In this document: positions 1 to 11,786 of the stretch, one piece after another
Layout of the letters: each line of letters starts with the position of its first letter
Position numbering within the stretch: the first letter of the stretch is position 1
NCBI GenBank assembly: GCA_009602725.1
Contig: WELB01000075.1
Span: 90,095-115,672 of the forward strand
Direction: 5' to 3'
DNA from: Spirogloea muscicola
Taxonomy: Eukaryota; Streptophyta; Zygnematophyceae; Spirogloeales; Spirogloeaceae
DNA: 25,578 nucleotides
The notes under the pieces: generated by a model
Databases searched by the model: none
What the model was told of the DNA's origin: nothing
What the model saw: only the letters and a program-made list of their open reading frames with translations
Translations under genes and position numbers: made by a program

Positions 1-93
1 GCGGACGCCGCGCCGGCGGCGCGGGCCGCCGCGCAGGCGCGCGACGCCGAGATCGTGGCCCGCATCCGCTGGCAGCGCTCGGGGGAGCCCTGA
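1..93 (+). CDS. C-terminal end of an unidentified protein (partial, 5' end outside the window)
   Basis: Frame 1 is open from the first base to a TGA at 91-93 and encodes 30 residues, alanine- and arginine-rich, ending in RIRWQRSGEP. The segment is extremely GC-rich (C or G at nearly every third codon position), which fits a coding exon of this genome, whose gene ends and first exons are richer in GC than introns and intergenic DNA. The alternating Ala/Arg/Asp/Glu pattern could be a C-terminal helix. I do not recognise the family and no domain is visible. Being at the window edge, this could also be a chance open frame in GC-rich DNA. Confidence 0.45.
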   Translation, partial: ADAAPAARAAAQARDAEIVARIRWQRSGEP

Positions 94-590
94 CCACCAG
101 CGCCTGCGGCTGCCAGCCCCCCACGAAGCCGATGCCAGATTGGGCGCCGCGACGCCGGGCTCCGTCATGAAGACCGCTTATCGGAGGGTCTTGGCCGATG
201 GCCCGCCAAAGTGTCTCACCTGCAGCGTCCGCGCCTCCGTGGGACTGCCCACAAGTTGACCGAGACTCGAGCTGCCCCGTTCTGACCGCCTGCTCCGAGC
301 TCGGGAGCGTAACACAGCTCTGACGTGCAGCAGTGTGTCTCGTGCAGCATCCGGGGCAAAGCTTGCCTGCTCTGCTCTATGTCCATACTTGACCCGGCTT
401 TAGCTCGAAGGACACACTGGCTCTGTGTGCCCCACCAGTCTTCTTCGGACGAATGCTGCGCCACAAGGAAGCCTCCAATCTGTGCGAGCCGTGGTTTTGA
501 CGGAATGCACAATGGCCAAGCTGAGCTAAGCATTTGCCTGGCTTGCCAAGGCACTCTCCCTGCATCAGCTCACTTGCCAGGGCTGCCTGA

Positions 591-624
591 CTGCCAGCTG
601 CCAGCAGCTGCCAGCTGCCAGCAG
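591..624 (+). repeat. Perfect tandem duplication of 17 bases
   Basis: The 17-base unit ctgccagctgccagcag occurs twice without interruption (591-607 and 608-624). Each unit itself contains two ctgccag heptamers, so this is a small minisatellite-like slippage tract. It lies in intergenic DNA and no function is apparent. Confidence 0.9.
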
Positions 625-2022
625 GGCTGCAAAGGAGACCGCATCCTGCTTGTGACCGCTGTACCTGTGCATTACTTCAAGGTAGGGATTACCAGTAAAA
701 AATTAAGGGCTGCTCATGTGCAATTGAGGCCATGCAAAGTGGAAGCCTGAAGGCTTTAGGAGAGCAGATTGAAACAAATCATTCTTCGTCTGGCAGAGAC
801 AACAGCGACAACTAGCAAGCTAGCGCCTTTTATCGGAAAATGTTGAGAATGGGGCCTACAATCTGCAGATATGGCATGCAGATAGTATCCGCTGTGCCAG
901 GTCCCTGCACTCATCCAAGCAATGTTGCCAGAATTGCTTGATACGCCTAGCCAAACGAGCGTGCCATATTGCTTCTCTACCACTGTGCAGATAAAGCGTT
1001 TCCCTGGTGTCTTGCATTGCGTGTGTTCTGCAACGTGCAAGGAGCCCAGAGCCGGATAGGGTAGCCCAAAAGCTTTAGCTCCGCCCCGTTCTTGACACGC
1101 TTTAGAGTCAAGCTTACAAGATTGTAAATGGTCATTTCTGTAAGTGGCATGATTGGGGTCCACTACAATGATTTTTCGAAGCCAATCTCACCTCAACCTT
1201 TTCCTCAAACTTGCTCGCCTGCAACAGGCAGGCATATGAGCAGGACCACATCAGAATTCAAATTAGTCATGGTGCAATGAGTCCCAAATTGTGCAAAGCT
1301 CATGTACATCCCATGTAAAGTGTACTTCAGTGATCTGATCAGCCTTAGAAGCTTAATTGCCACTCAGCAGCAAGTTGCCTGTGCTGTGTACAACTCAAGC
1401 AGCTGCTTGCTACATGCCGTTAGTAGTAACAACAGTCAACAGTGAGCCTATGACAACATCTTCTATTGGAGAGTCAAGGGCAATTAGGTGGGGCAGTCAA
1501 CCTAGAATGAGCAATCTTGCTTTAGCGGCAATGAACCTCAAATAGGATACAGGACCTCATCTCAGTGTGCGCAACTCTAGGATAGACGAATGATAGCTTA
1601 TCACCTTGCTTGCTGTTACTTCAACCAACTTCATGATGAGGAGGGGATGTGATGGCGGAAGTTGGATTGACGATTGCAATCTCATCCTTTGCATGCAGTT
1701 ACCAAGTAACACGCGCTTGCATGTCCTATGTATGCCCTTTGTGGTCCTGACTATCTGAGCACCAAAAGGTATTGCTGTGTTGCTTCACACAGCCTGTCTT
1801 CACTACCACAGAGGCACACAACCTCTCTAAGCTTGCCACGTCACTATCTAACAATTGGCATTTCAGCCCATGACACATGTATACACCCATGTGATGGCCC
1901 AGTTGATTTGCCTCCGATTCCTGCAACCAATAACAATAAACTCAGTAGTGATAACAAAGAAGTGTGCGCAAGAACCCCAGGTGGTAATTAGGATGTGACA
2001 GAATGACGCCTTCTTGGTAGAG

Positions 2023-2050
2023 GGGAGCAGCCCACCGGGAGCAGCCCACC
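2023..2050 (+). repeat. Perfect tandem duplication of 14 bases
   Basis: The 14-base unit gggagcagcccacc is repeated head-to-tail at 2023-2036 and 2037-2050. It lies about 230 bases beyond the VAC14 stop codon, probably in or near that gene's 3' UTR. It is most likely a replication slippage product. Confidence 0.85.
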
Positions 2051-2280
2051 AACTGCAATGTACTAGCTATAATGTCCTCTCCAGGACCGAGACACCCTCC
2101 GTGCTGGCGGCTCAGGCGCAGGAGCGGCACTGCCTGTACCACCTTCCTTCTCGTCTGAAATCGGCCCATTCTGCTTGTCACACAGCCACAAAGGTGCCAG
2201 ACTCTGCTATCAGACATTGCCTACTCAAACGAGCGTGGAATGGAGGGCATCTAAGATATTGCAGGTAACTCACAGACAGC

Positions 2281-5200
2281 TCAAGCACTGTGCAAAGTAA
2301 AGTGCTCCAAGCTTCTGATGTGCACTATCACATGGCAAATGTCAGATGCATGCAGGAAAGGCAGACAAGGCAGCAAGGTGGAGGAAACAACCGGCAGCAC
2401 AGGCTGGTACGAGCGGATCTTAATTTGCTGCTTCGTATGCCTCTTATGTTCTTTATGCAGCTTTTGCACTTCCTGCAGCTGCTGTAACTTTGTCCAGTAT
2501 CCCAGCTTTTCAGAGGCACGCACTCCCTTACACAGCCCATCTTTTGTACTCTGGTCAACTTGTTGACTTGGACCTTGCTCTGCAAATGCTGCCCTTTGCA
2601 GTACAGCCTGAGGTGGCACACTCTTCAACCTTGTCCTTAAGATCTTGAAAGCAGAACTTTGCTGCATGTATCACAAAGGGACAGGACACGCACTGTAAAC
2701 CACTGCTGCCCTTGCATAAGTATAAAATGAAAGCTATATATAAGTCAGTCAAGAACGAACTCCATCCTTGCTAGTGCACTGCATGAACGCTTCTTGATTC
2801 TATACTTGTTAGCCAAAATATATGCTGATCCTGTACTTACTGGCGATGTTTTTCTGTGTCATGCAGCTAACCTGGTATGAAATTAAGAAGCACAACAGCA
2901 TAGGTCAACTTCCCACCTGAGGTAAGAGCATGAGAAGGCCATACAAGGTTTTCAAAAGCATGGGAACGAGGCCTGGCTCCAGCAACTGCACACATCAACA
3001 AACATCACTGAGCCAGCTGCAAGCTTTAGCCACATCTGCTTGTCATAACGCCCATGTGCACCTCTGAGCTAACCTTCCAGTCTTACATGTAGAGCTCGAA
3101 CAACATTCTGAGTCATCAAGACCTGATAGAAGGAGGGCACCTGTAGCCGAAGGTATGCAAACACCGGTAATTCAAGGAGATGGACTAGCTTGTCCACTTG
3201 GACAAGAAGGTTTATATCAATGTCAGCCTCTCCCATATTTGAAATCACTGTACTTGAGAGCTCATAAGCCTGTGATGAAAACATTAGGAATGAGCAACTC
3301 ATACAAGTCAAGGAAGGAATGATCACCGTAACATGGTCAGGAAGAGGGGTGCAACGAGGCAATAAGTGACTTGAATGTAACAGCAGCTTTCGTAAGCTCA
3401 GTGTTCATCAATAAGTTTGCGGCGAGTGTGACCCAGTAGTCAGGAGATCGTCACTGTGTCTCAACGTGAAGCCACGAGCAACTTTGCTGGGAGGTGACCA
3501 AGGAGGATTGGCAAGGTCGCAGGACAGGGGGAGGCACCTGGGCTAAGAGGCAGAGGTTCACAGTCGCTATAGGGGAATGACACCAGGATGCATATAGGGC
3601 ATTGAAAAGATCCTGTCCTTCAGGAGTTCGCAATGACTGCTTCAGCACCAATCGCAAGTCCGTCATCTCTGGGGCCGTAAACAGGATGAGATTTAAGGCC
3701 TGCAATGCAGAAAGTGGACCTCATTCCAATGTAAGAAGGTGCAGAATGAAAAGACTGACATTTTTCGGGGCCAAAGAAGGAAAGTAGGCAAGGACAGTCA
3801 ATGAAGCTAGTCAGTGAAAGTCCTGAGCGTTCTAAGTCAAAGGCTACCTGGACCATGATGGTAGCAAATTCAAGGTCTTTCTCTAATTCCAGGATGCTTG
3901 CACACTCCCTGTAAACCTTCTCAGCTTCTAGAAGCACGCATAGCTGCCGAATAGCCAAACTACCTCGCCTGTGTATGTCACTCAGAGTGACATACAAATT
4001 AAGAAGGGCAAAGACTGCTACTTGGCATGACAAACTAGAAGATGCTATACTTCACAAGCAAGTTAAGACTTCACAACTTGGTGTTTTAATAATTCTCTGC
4101 CAAAGAACACTGCATCATCCACGCTTCAAAGTACATAATTGTAAGACCGAGGTGTCCAGTATGACATGTCAGGGGTTAAGGTGAAAGTCTGACGAACTTC
4201 TCAAGAAGAGCCCGGTCGATCTTGAAGCGGTGCATGAGAGACAGCATCAGGCTTTTAAAATGCTCAGCATCTTGGGCAATCGAAGCCTGGACTTCCAATA
4301 CAAGGAGTGCCACCTGAGAAAGAAGAAGCCGCAAGAGAATTAGTTGCATAAAGTTCACCTCTCTGCACTTCACTATAGTGATCAGAGGGCTCGATTAAAG
4401 ATTTACAATAAGCAGAATATAAACATTCTGGACAGCCTGTCAACATATACAACTAAAGAAACGACCAGGATAGAACATCACTTAGCAACACCATGATGCG
4501 GCTACTCGTCTGAATAAAGCTACCTCATCAGATGGATCTGAAAGCGCTTGCAGTAGAGCCGGAACTAGTTCATCCTTGTGAGCTAGGACCTGCAAGCATA
4601 ACCTTGACCTCGGTCAGAGCAACTTGACCATATCTTTCCAAGCTATCAATGTGTTGTCAAAGTATAGCATTTGAATTTTGAGCTTATTGCTGACACTGCC
4701 AGAGGAGAAGCTAATCAAGGTCTTCAAAATAGATTTTATGCAGCCCGTACACAACCGATATGAGTAACCGAGTAACAGATCTGCCACTGATTTTGCCAAA
4801 GGGCTACCAAGCAGAGCACGACATGCAGATATTTCTTTACTGGCACCAGCTGAACACCTTCTAGAGCATGCGTGCAACAGCACGAGTAGATTGGCAAGAT
4901 AGGTAACCTTTGTCCTGTGACTTTTGAGAAGGATGGCAATCCATCTAAGTGACTCCGACCTTGTGGCTTCAAACTCACTGGCTAGCTCCCTGCAAAGGAA
5001 TGATAAATGATTACAATAAACGTTAGGTTGTGGCGACCAGTCAGGTTGATTGATTCAAATTTTCATAAGAGAGGGTGCACAGTCAACTGGCTGACAACCT
5101 TTTGGCAACAGCAAACTGCTCTGACGTCAAAGCCAGCTACGGCCTCGATATTCAGCTTCTTTAGTTCCTCTGCTGTTTCCTTGGCAACCTGCAGGTTGTG

Positions 5201-8193
5201 AAGTAACATTCTAATCATCAGAATCTCCACACAAGTGCGAGGTAAGCAGCAGATAGATAATGACATATTTCCGCTTTAAACAGGCGCACTGTCAATTGAC
5301 TCAGCCTAGCAGATGTCAAGGAGATGACAATGTTCATCACAAATGGGCTGCATGCTTTCACGGATCCAATGAGTCTGTCTCACTTACGGCTCTTATCTTC
5401 TCTTCCTTATCTGAGATGCACGGAAGAATGGCTCCCAAGATAGCATCGTAATAAGGAACAAGCTGGTCTTTACCCAACTTTACAAACTCGTTCAGCTGCA
5501 GCAAGAATATGGAGCAAAGGGAGTGATCTTGGTGAATACACGAGGCAGGAGTTGAAAGGTCTCATTCTTCTTCTCTCATCTCTAAGATGCTCAAGTTGCC
5601 AATGATTGAGAAGCTCACCAACCTCCTATTATCACACTTTGACAGCAGTAAAGCGTACCCAAGTGAGAGCCGTAAGCCGAGTGAATTCGTCCAGAGAAGC
5701 TGCTCTTTGCACAAGAATGGCAGCAATACGCCCATACTCCACTGCCTGATACAGAGTACAATGTCAGGTATCATAAGCAATACCCCTGCTTTTCCGATTA
5801 AAGCAAGTGGAGTTGCAACATGACACCATTCGTATGGAGTGTGGCTTGTCTGAAGAGCTGTGCATCAATTTCATAGTACAAGGAGCCTGATGCACGACAT
5901 TAGATGAGCTTTGACTTATCAATTACCGTGGCATTCTTGATTTCGTGAAGAAACTCCGTAAGTGCATTGTCGGCATGCTGGCGGATCTCATGGGCAGAGT
6001 CACTCAGCATGTTGAAAAGGCCTTCCACAAAGGAAGCACAGTGATGATGATCAATACGATAATCAATACTGTAAGTCTGGACCTTTCAGGAGTGTGGAGT
6101 CTTTCCAGTCATCATACCATCAATATCAGAAGCTAGTATGATCACCATGACCTGATGTTGCAATGAACAACAAGAGTTGTCACTTCCTACCATCTAGAAA
6201 ATCGGGGAGGAATCCAAGCATGTCAATGTCAGGGACAGAGTCCAGGACCGTGATCCATCCAACCAAGAATTGTCGCACACAAGGGTTCAAGACACTCAAG
6301 CGTTCTCTTAAAAGTGGTATAAACTCCTCTATGCTAAACTGGTCACTTTCTGTGACTATATCCTGCAGTGCGTGCAAAACACGACTCCAGTAAGAAGGAC
6401 AACTTCAGACCAAAGAGCCCGGGACAACAAGTAACACACTGCAGTTTTCGCTTTAAGTTATGAAGGGTAGTTATCAGCTGCACAAGAGGCAAGCTGCTGG
6501 CCCTGGTCAAGTAGTTTCTATATGAAATGCCGTACAGAGGGGCAAGGGCGACCTGTAGTGACCTTGATGAGACGGTCAAGCAGGTGGGCAGCATTTTGAA
6601 CATTTGGATCCGAATCTGCTGAGAGCTTGCAGAGCGAATCAAAGAGCTCATTGAAGAAGATAATGATCTCCCCCCTCGAAACCTGGTCATCACAATGCTC
6701 TACCCCTCTGGTAAGCCTGCTTGAGAATGTTGTGAGCACCTAGCAGTGAAGTTGGATGCAGTGCAATGTGGCAATCTAGTGCTATAGGGCTTGCCATTCT
6801 CAGTGTCAGCTGGTCTATGCAACAGAGCACTGCCATATATCGTCTTACTTTGGCAATGTTGTAGATTGCCTCACATGCGTAGTACCGGACGCGACTGTCC
6901 TGGTCTGTGAAAGCGTGTAGCACAGCTGGCACAATCTTCTGTCATATGCAGTTCCACAAAGCAAGAGCATCCAACTTTCAAGTGTCAGAGTGTTTGCTTC
7001 TCATGAAGCACTAGATGCTAACAGAAAAGCTTCTTGGGGTGAATACACAGCAAAGCAATTCAGGCCACATATAAGCATTGGCAAAGACAATGACTGCCCG
7101 TTGCAGGAGAATGAGAGCACGGCGTGCAGGACGGCCAAAAACAATGGTCCAACAGCTGTAAGACGTGACTTACAGGAAGAAAGACAGTGATTGGAGCTGG
7201 CTGCCTCAATCGTACGTTGAAAGAAGTGGTAGATGCAATTACAACAACCACAAAATGTACAGTCAGTACTTGTCATCAAGTGACAGACAGAATGTCCTAC
7301 CATACTTGCACAGTATCATTCTAAGTATCCACTTCAGTGTCACAGACAACCAGTCACGTTCACACAAGTGCCAGTACAGTTTCACAGGCATGCTGGACAT
7401 CCTGATCATGCACATGTCACCTGACTCCAGTCTGGATCCATTACTACGTCACTTGGCCGGGCCGTCTGCATTCAGCCTAGCTTGCAACTGCCGCTGCCTC
7501 TGCTTCTGTCCTAGCTGTGCTTGGATTTATCAAAGCAGATGGAGGGAGGGAACACCTCAAGATGCTGGGAGGACGATGAAGCAAGTCCAACAGTAGCTGC
7601 AGCCAAGCCAATAAGTCCGCCCTGCTTGCAGATTGCAGAGCGGGCCTAGACTCGGTGAAGTAGCCCCATACTAGCATGCTGAAACAGCAAGTTTGAGCAC
7701 GCCAATCAAATGTAGTGCTGTGGAACTTCAGCTAAGTGCACAACTTCTAAGACCAGCTCGCAAGTGCTCGCACTGTACCTTTCTGTGGTTGGACTGAGGA
7801 GAGAGAGCAAAATCATTGATGAGCATGTTCAGCAACTTTTCGAGCTTCTCGTTATCTCCAGCGGCACACAGCGCCTTGACGACACCCTCCAGCTGGGAGT
7901 AGCACAGACATAAATTACAGCAGCATATGCTGGATGTGAGAGGAGGGACTTCTGTCGGGTGACTTCTGTTGTATCATTTCCCTCCAGCATTTCTAAAAGC
8001 CTGAGTATACGAAAGTCAAGCACACTCTTAATGGAATCACTATTCAGCATGGCAACGAGGTTTGGTCATATCTAAGCTGCAGCTGTGAGTTTTCAGCTCT
8101 GACCTCGAGTGCTGCATTCTTCCGCTTTTCGTACACCTTGTCCGGCAGATTCCGCAGGACGCTCGGAGGCACAAGGGCCGTGCCATCCGCCAT
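2281..8193 (-). CDS. VAC14: VAC14-like scaffold of the PI(3,5)P2-synthesising complex, 18 exons
   Basis: VAC14 is a HEAT-repeat scaffold that holds the Fab1/PIKfyve kinase and Fig4 phosphatase on vacuolar or endosomal membranes. Exons on the minus strand: 8193-8104, 7892-7779, 7621-7556, 6938-6849, 6682-6563, 6362-6191, 6021-5927, 5745-5659, 5495-5388, 5188-5088, 4989-4908, 4589-4524, 4313-4198, 3968-3848, 3699-3538, 3269-3141, 2985-2917, 2661-2281. They sum to 2169 nt (722 aa), near the plant family length. Family blocks in order: [18 protein letters not shown] (near residue 13), SPQSNHRK (61), RVRYYACEA (106), [18 protein letters not shown] (about 190), [44 protein letters not shown] and [11 protein letters not shown]. 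The ATG at 8193 is chosen because homologs start MAD; the open frame continues upstream to an ATG at 8301. The exon 10/11 junction is uncertain (alternative 5099|4985). The last 40 residues look lineage-specific. Confidence 0.93.
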
Positions 8194-8985
8194 GACCGAC
8201 TTTCCGGCTGGCCTTTTGGCGCTCAGCTCCTGGCAGCGGCAGCAATGTGTCGAGCTGCTCCAGCGATGGGGTTCAATGACGACAGGGAAAGCTCCGCCCA
8301 AGGCAAGGCTTCTTCGCCTGAAGCCGCGTCGCCGTCACAGAGCCCCTTCAGCTTGCGCAAGGCTTGCCTCTTTCTTGCGGCAGCGCGGCCTCTCCGGATG
8401 CCCCAGACGAGATGCTCGTCGGCTCTGGAGACGTCGTCCAACGAGGCTTGGCCAGCGGCCGGTGCCATCCGGCCATTCCGCCGGCGCCGACTGCCGCCGC
8501 CGCCACGCCGCCGCCGCTGCCGCTGGCGCCGCCAGACAGCGCGCGGGGGGCCGCAGCCCGAGCCCCTGCCCTGCGCTCCGGAAGCGGCAGTCTCGTCGCC
8601 GAGTGAGAGGCGGGAAGGCCAACTGGGTGACACGTGTCTCGCCAGTAGTTCGGAATCACGTCAACTCTTGATCAGTCCTGAGGAGGCAGGGAAATTTTAC
8701 GCAGCAGGGCAAGGTGGTATGGGGCAGAAGCAAAACCCTGGGTGCCCCGCACCTCCCCCGGGGTTTAAGCGGGGCTGGCTCAATGGCAACGAGTAAAGCA
8801 CTGAGAGCGACGGTCACCTTAATCAAAGTCCATCTGAGCCACAACCAGTGGCGGGGCCTCTCAAGTNGCTCGGGCGCCCCGGCCGCCGCTCCCGGCGGGC
8901 GAGGGGGTGACGGCGCGTGGCCAGGGGGTCAACCTCCTCCTCGCGCCGACGGCCCGGCCGGGCTCGCCCGGACCCCGCAGCAGCC
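8194..8985. promoter_or_regulatory. Divergent promoter region between VAC14 and eIF2-gamma, GC-rich, containing one N
   Basis: The two genes are transcribed away from each other with 792 bases between their start codons as assembled. The region is GC-rich around 8290-8600, with CCG/GCC runs near 8480-8530. The open frames on both strands here are Pro/Arg/Ala-rich translations. One minus-strand frame (8633-8223) has a somewhat protein-like middle (DDVSRADEHLVWGIRRG) but no family I know, and it stops 30 bases before the VAC14 start. No TATA box is evident. The N at 8877 lies 109 bases upstream of the eIF2-gamma ATG, so the true spacing may be larger. Confidence 0.5.
8877..8877. other. Undetermined base, probable assembly gap
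   Basis: A single N sits in GC-rich upstream DNA. A second single N at 12875 directly follows a homopolymer, which suggests that the assembly writes gaps of unknown size as one N. It may therefore hide missing promoter or 5' UTR sequence of eIF2-gamma. Confidence 0.6.
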
Positions 8986-11786
8986 ATGGCCGGCCGCAAG
9001 GGCCTGATGGAGCAGGACCTGGAGAAGCTGGACGTCACGACGCTCAACCCGCTGTCGCCGGAGGTCATCAGCCGCCAGGCCACCATCAACATAGGTCTGC
9101 ACGCGCTGCTGCGCCCTGCCGCTGTAGCACGAGACGTGTATCTGTGCAAGCCGCTGCCTGTCCTGCAACCCAAAGTTCATCCTCGGACACGGCCCTTCGT
9201 TCATTTTTCCAACACCCGTGCTCTGTGGCCAGGCACGATCGGCCACGTCGCACACGGCAAGTCCACTGTCGTGAAGGCCATATCTGGGGTGCAGGTGAGA
9301 GCTGAGGGTTACCGTATGCGGTAGGCTGAAGCGGTGGCAAGAGCTTACAGACAAGCTTGGTATTTGAGGCACTTGAAGCTAGGCCTTGTCCACAAGTCAA
9401 GAGCTTAGGTGGTGGGTGGTGTCATCTACGTGAGCAACAGCTCACCAGCTGACACCAGCAGCATTCATGAGCTTGCAGACAGTGCGCTTCAAGAACGAGT
9501 TGGAGAGAAACATCACCATCAAGCTTGGATATGCCAACGCAAAGATCTACAAGTGCGAGGATGACAAGTGCCCCCGCCCAAGCTGCTACAAGTGCGAAAC
9601 TCGGCCAACCTCCCTGATGCCAGGCCATCTTGTGCAAGCGCTTCTGCAAATGCTCTGGAGTAGCTAAAGCATGCGGTGGCAGCCTGCGTGGCAATCACTA
9701 GTTGCAAAACTCAGTAACCACGTGACAGAAAAGACAACGACAGGATCTGTTGTGCCCTTTTGGGGTGTGCACTGACTTAGCTATGCCACTGAAGCCCAAA
9801 GTGCGCTGCTCACACGACACAGTTTGTTTGTAAGCATAGCCTCAAGTAAGTAGTCCTCAGTCTAGGAGATGTAAGCAGTCCTGTCCTTTGGGCGGCGCTG
9901 ACAGATTCCTGCGGCAAGTGGTAAATTTCTCTGAGATTCTCTTTGTTTGGTTGGTGCAGAGCGTTTGGAAGTGGTAAGGAGGACAATCCTTTGTGTAATG
10001 TTCCTGGGTTTGAGACAGCAAGAATGAAGCTGCTGAGGCATGTCTCCTTTGTTGACTGCCCTGTAAGACTTCCTGCTCCTTCCTGTTCGTCAAACGCTCG
10101 CACCATAAAGTCAATCTTTTGAGCTGCGTTAGTCTTGCCAGTAAGTTTTGTGCTTCGTCAAGCACGCTGCATGCAGCATTCTGCCTTGCAGATGTGTGAC
10201 TTCCTGGAGCAATCACAGACGTTGGAGAGCATAATGAGTGCAACTTGTTAAGTGGATTGCATGATGCACTCCACTTACAGCACCGGCCTCTGTCCATGTG
10301 GATATGTATCTAATTGTGAAACTTGAGCTTCTGACTTGCACTGCTTTCAGGGCCACGACATTCTGATGGCTACTATGCTCAATGGTGCCGCAATTATGGA
10401 TGGAGCTCTTCTTCTAATAGCTGGAAATGAGAGCTGCCCTCAACCTCAGACTTCGGAGCATCTAGCAGCTGTAGAGATTATGAGACTGAAGCATATCATC
10501 ATCCTCCAGAACAAGATTGATCTCATACAGGAGAGCGCCGCCGTCAATCAGCATGAAGCCATCCAGAAGTTCATCCAGGCATGCTGCCTCATCACTTGAT
10601 GTACTGATGGTCTTTTGGTCAGAAGCTGATCATCATTCTCTGACGTAGATTTGAATTTCCTTGTATGTGCTAGACAGGTGTGGTCTGAACGGAGACATAG
10701 CTTGCCCTGCTCTTTTGCAGGGCACCATCGCAGATGGAGCACCTATTGTGCCGATTTCTGCACAGCTGAAATACAACATAGATGTTGTTGCTGAATACAT
10801 AATCAACAAGATTCCCATCCCTGAGAGGGACTTCATTTCTCCACCAAACATGATAGTCATTCGGTCATTCGACGTTAACAAGCCTGGCGCTGAGGTAGAT
10901 GAAATCACAGGGGGCGTGGCTGGCGGCAGTATCCTACATGTGAGAAATGCTTCTCACCAAAGTCTTGGTTATTGTGCAGTCAGTCTTCTTGTTGTTCATA
11001 CTCGGAGGTTGTTGCTGCTGAAAGGTATGCGTGGTGGTAGAATTACATTCACGGATTATGTTGGTCTGGTATCTTGTGACAGGGTGTGTTACGGCTGGGG
11101 CAGAGGATTGAGGTGAGACCTGGGATTGTCACAAAAGATGCTGAGGGAGGCATCAAATGTACACCTATTTTTTCTCGCATCATCTCTCTCAAGGCTGAGA
11201 ACAATGAGCTCCAGTATGCTGTTCCGGGGGGTTTGATTGGTGTAGGAACCACCATCGACCCCACTCTAACAAGGGCCGACAGACTAGTCGGTCAGGTACT
11301 CGGAGAAGTTGGTTCCTTGCCGGAGGTTTTTGTCGGACTTGAGGTCAGATTTCTCACGTGCCATTGCTCACTCCTTCATACTGAATCACATTAGTTGCAT
11401 CTTCCTCACTGTCTTTGAAGTCAGAAAGGCTTCACCATTCTTCTGCAAGCTTCTTGAGTACATGTATGCTCATTTGTCATGCCTTGCAGGTCAATTTTTT
11501 CCTGTTGCGGAGGCTACTGGGGGTCCGGACGAAGGGCACCGAGAAGCAGGGCAAGGTTGCCAAGCTTACCAAGGGCGAAGTTCTCATGCTCAACATTGGA
11601 AGCATGTCCACCGGCGCCAGGGTGGTTGCAGTAATGAGGGACTTGGCAAAGCTGCAGCTCACCTCCCCTGTGTGTACTAAGACAGGGGAGAAGGTGGCGC
11701 TGAGCCGTAGGGTGGAGAAGCACTGGCGCCTGATTGGCTGGGGCCAGATTCAGGCAGGCTCAAAGCTTGACGTGTCATCTGGTTGA
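8986..11786 (+). CDS. Translation initiation factor eIF2 subunit gamma, 8 exons
   Basis: This GTPase subunit of eIF2 binds Met-tRNAi and delivers it to the 40S ribosome. Exons: 8986-9094, 9233-9294, 9479-9591, 9960-10062, 10351-10578, 10721-10939, 11083-11343, 11490-11786; total 1392 nt, 463 aa, the normal family length, with every phase closing. GTP-binding motifs are intact: G1 GHVAHGKST (residues 40-48), G3 VDCPGHD (126-132), G4 NKID (183-186), G5 SAQ (218-220). The switch 1 region [12 protein letters not shown] and a cysteine-containing knuckle ([13 protein letters not shown]) follow G1. Domain II/III markers include [32 protein letters not shown] and the C-terminal [19 protein letters not shown]. 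The ATG at 8986 (cagccATGG) is chosen over an in-frame ATG at 8917 because MAGRK...[26 protein letters not shown] fits homologs. Intron 5 uses a GC donor. Resemblance is closest to plant eIF2-gamma. Confidence 0.97.
10579..10720 (+). other. GC-AG intron (intron 5 of eIF2-gamma)
   Basis: Exon 5 must end at ATCCAG (10578) to join KFIQ to GTIADGAPI in exon 6, and the intron then begins GCATGC and ends TTTTGCAG. Reading on from 10579 hits an in-frame TGA within 8 codons (10597-10599), and there is no GT dinucleotide between the conserved sequence and that stop, so no canonical donor is available. Upstream CAG matches the strong exon-end consensus expected of GC donors. Confidence 0.88.

Larger units (their letters stand above)
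94..2280. other. Intergenic region between two convergent gene ends, no gene recognised
   Basis: After the stop at 93 the base composition falls to about 48-50% GC and no frame gives family-like protein or a consistent chain of splice signals. The open frames here (longest 141 codons at 325-750) are cysteine- and serine-rich translations without recognisable motifs and lack the codon bias of the real exons. The stretch should contain the 3' UTRs of the gene ending at 93 and of VAC14. TGTAA pentamers, the usual algal polyadenylation signal, occur near 1124 and 1313 on +, but they are too far from the stop at 93 to assign with confidence. Confidence 0.5.

Noticed and set aside
325-750. 141-codon open frame in the intergenic region
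   Set aside because: It is Cys/Ser-rich with no motif, no codon bias like that of the real exons, and no splice context. It probably lies in non-coding DNA.
8138-8796. Overlapping Arg/Pro-rich open frames on both strands upstream of VAC14 and eIF2-gamma
   Set aside because: GC-rich DNA keeps all six frames open. None shows a family motif, and they overlap the VAC14 start.
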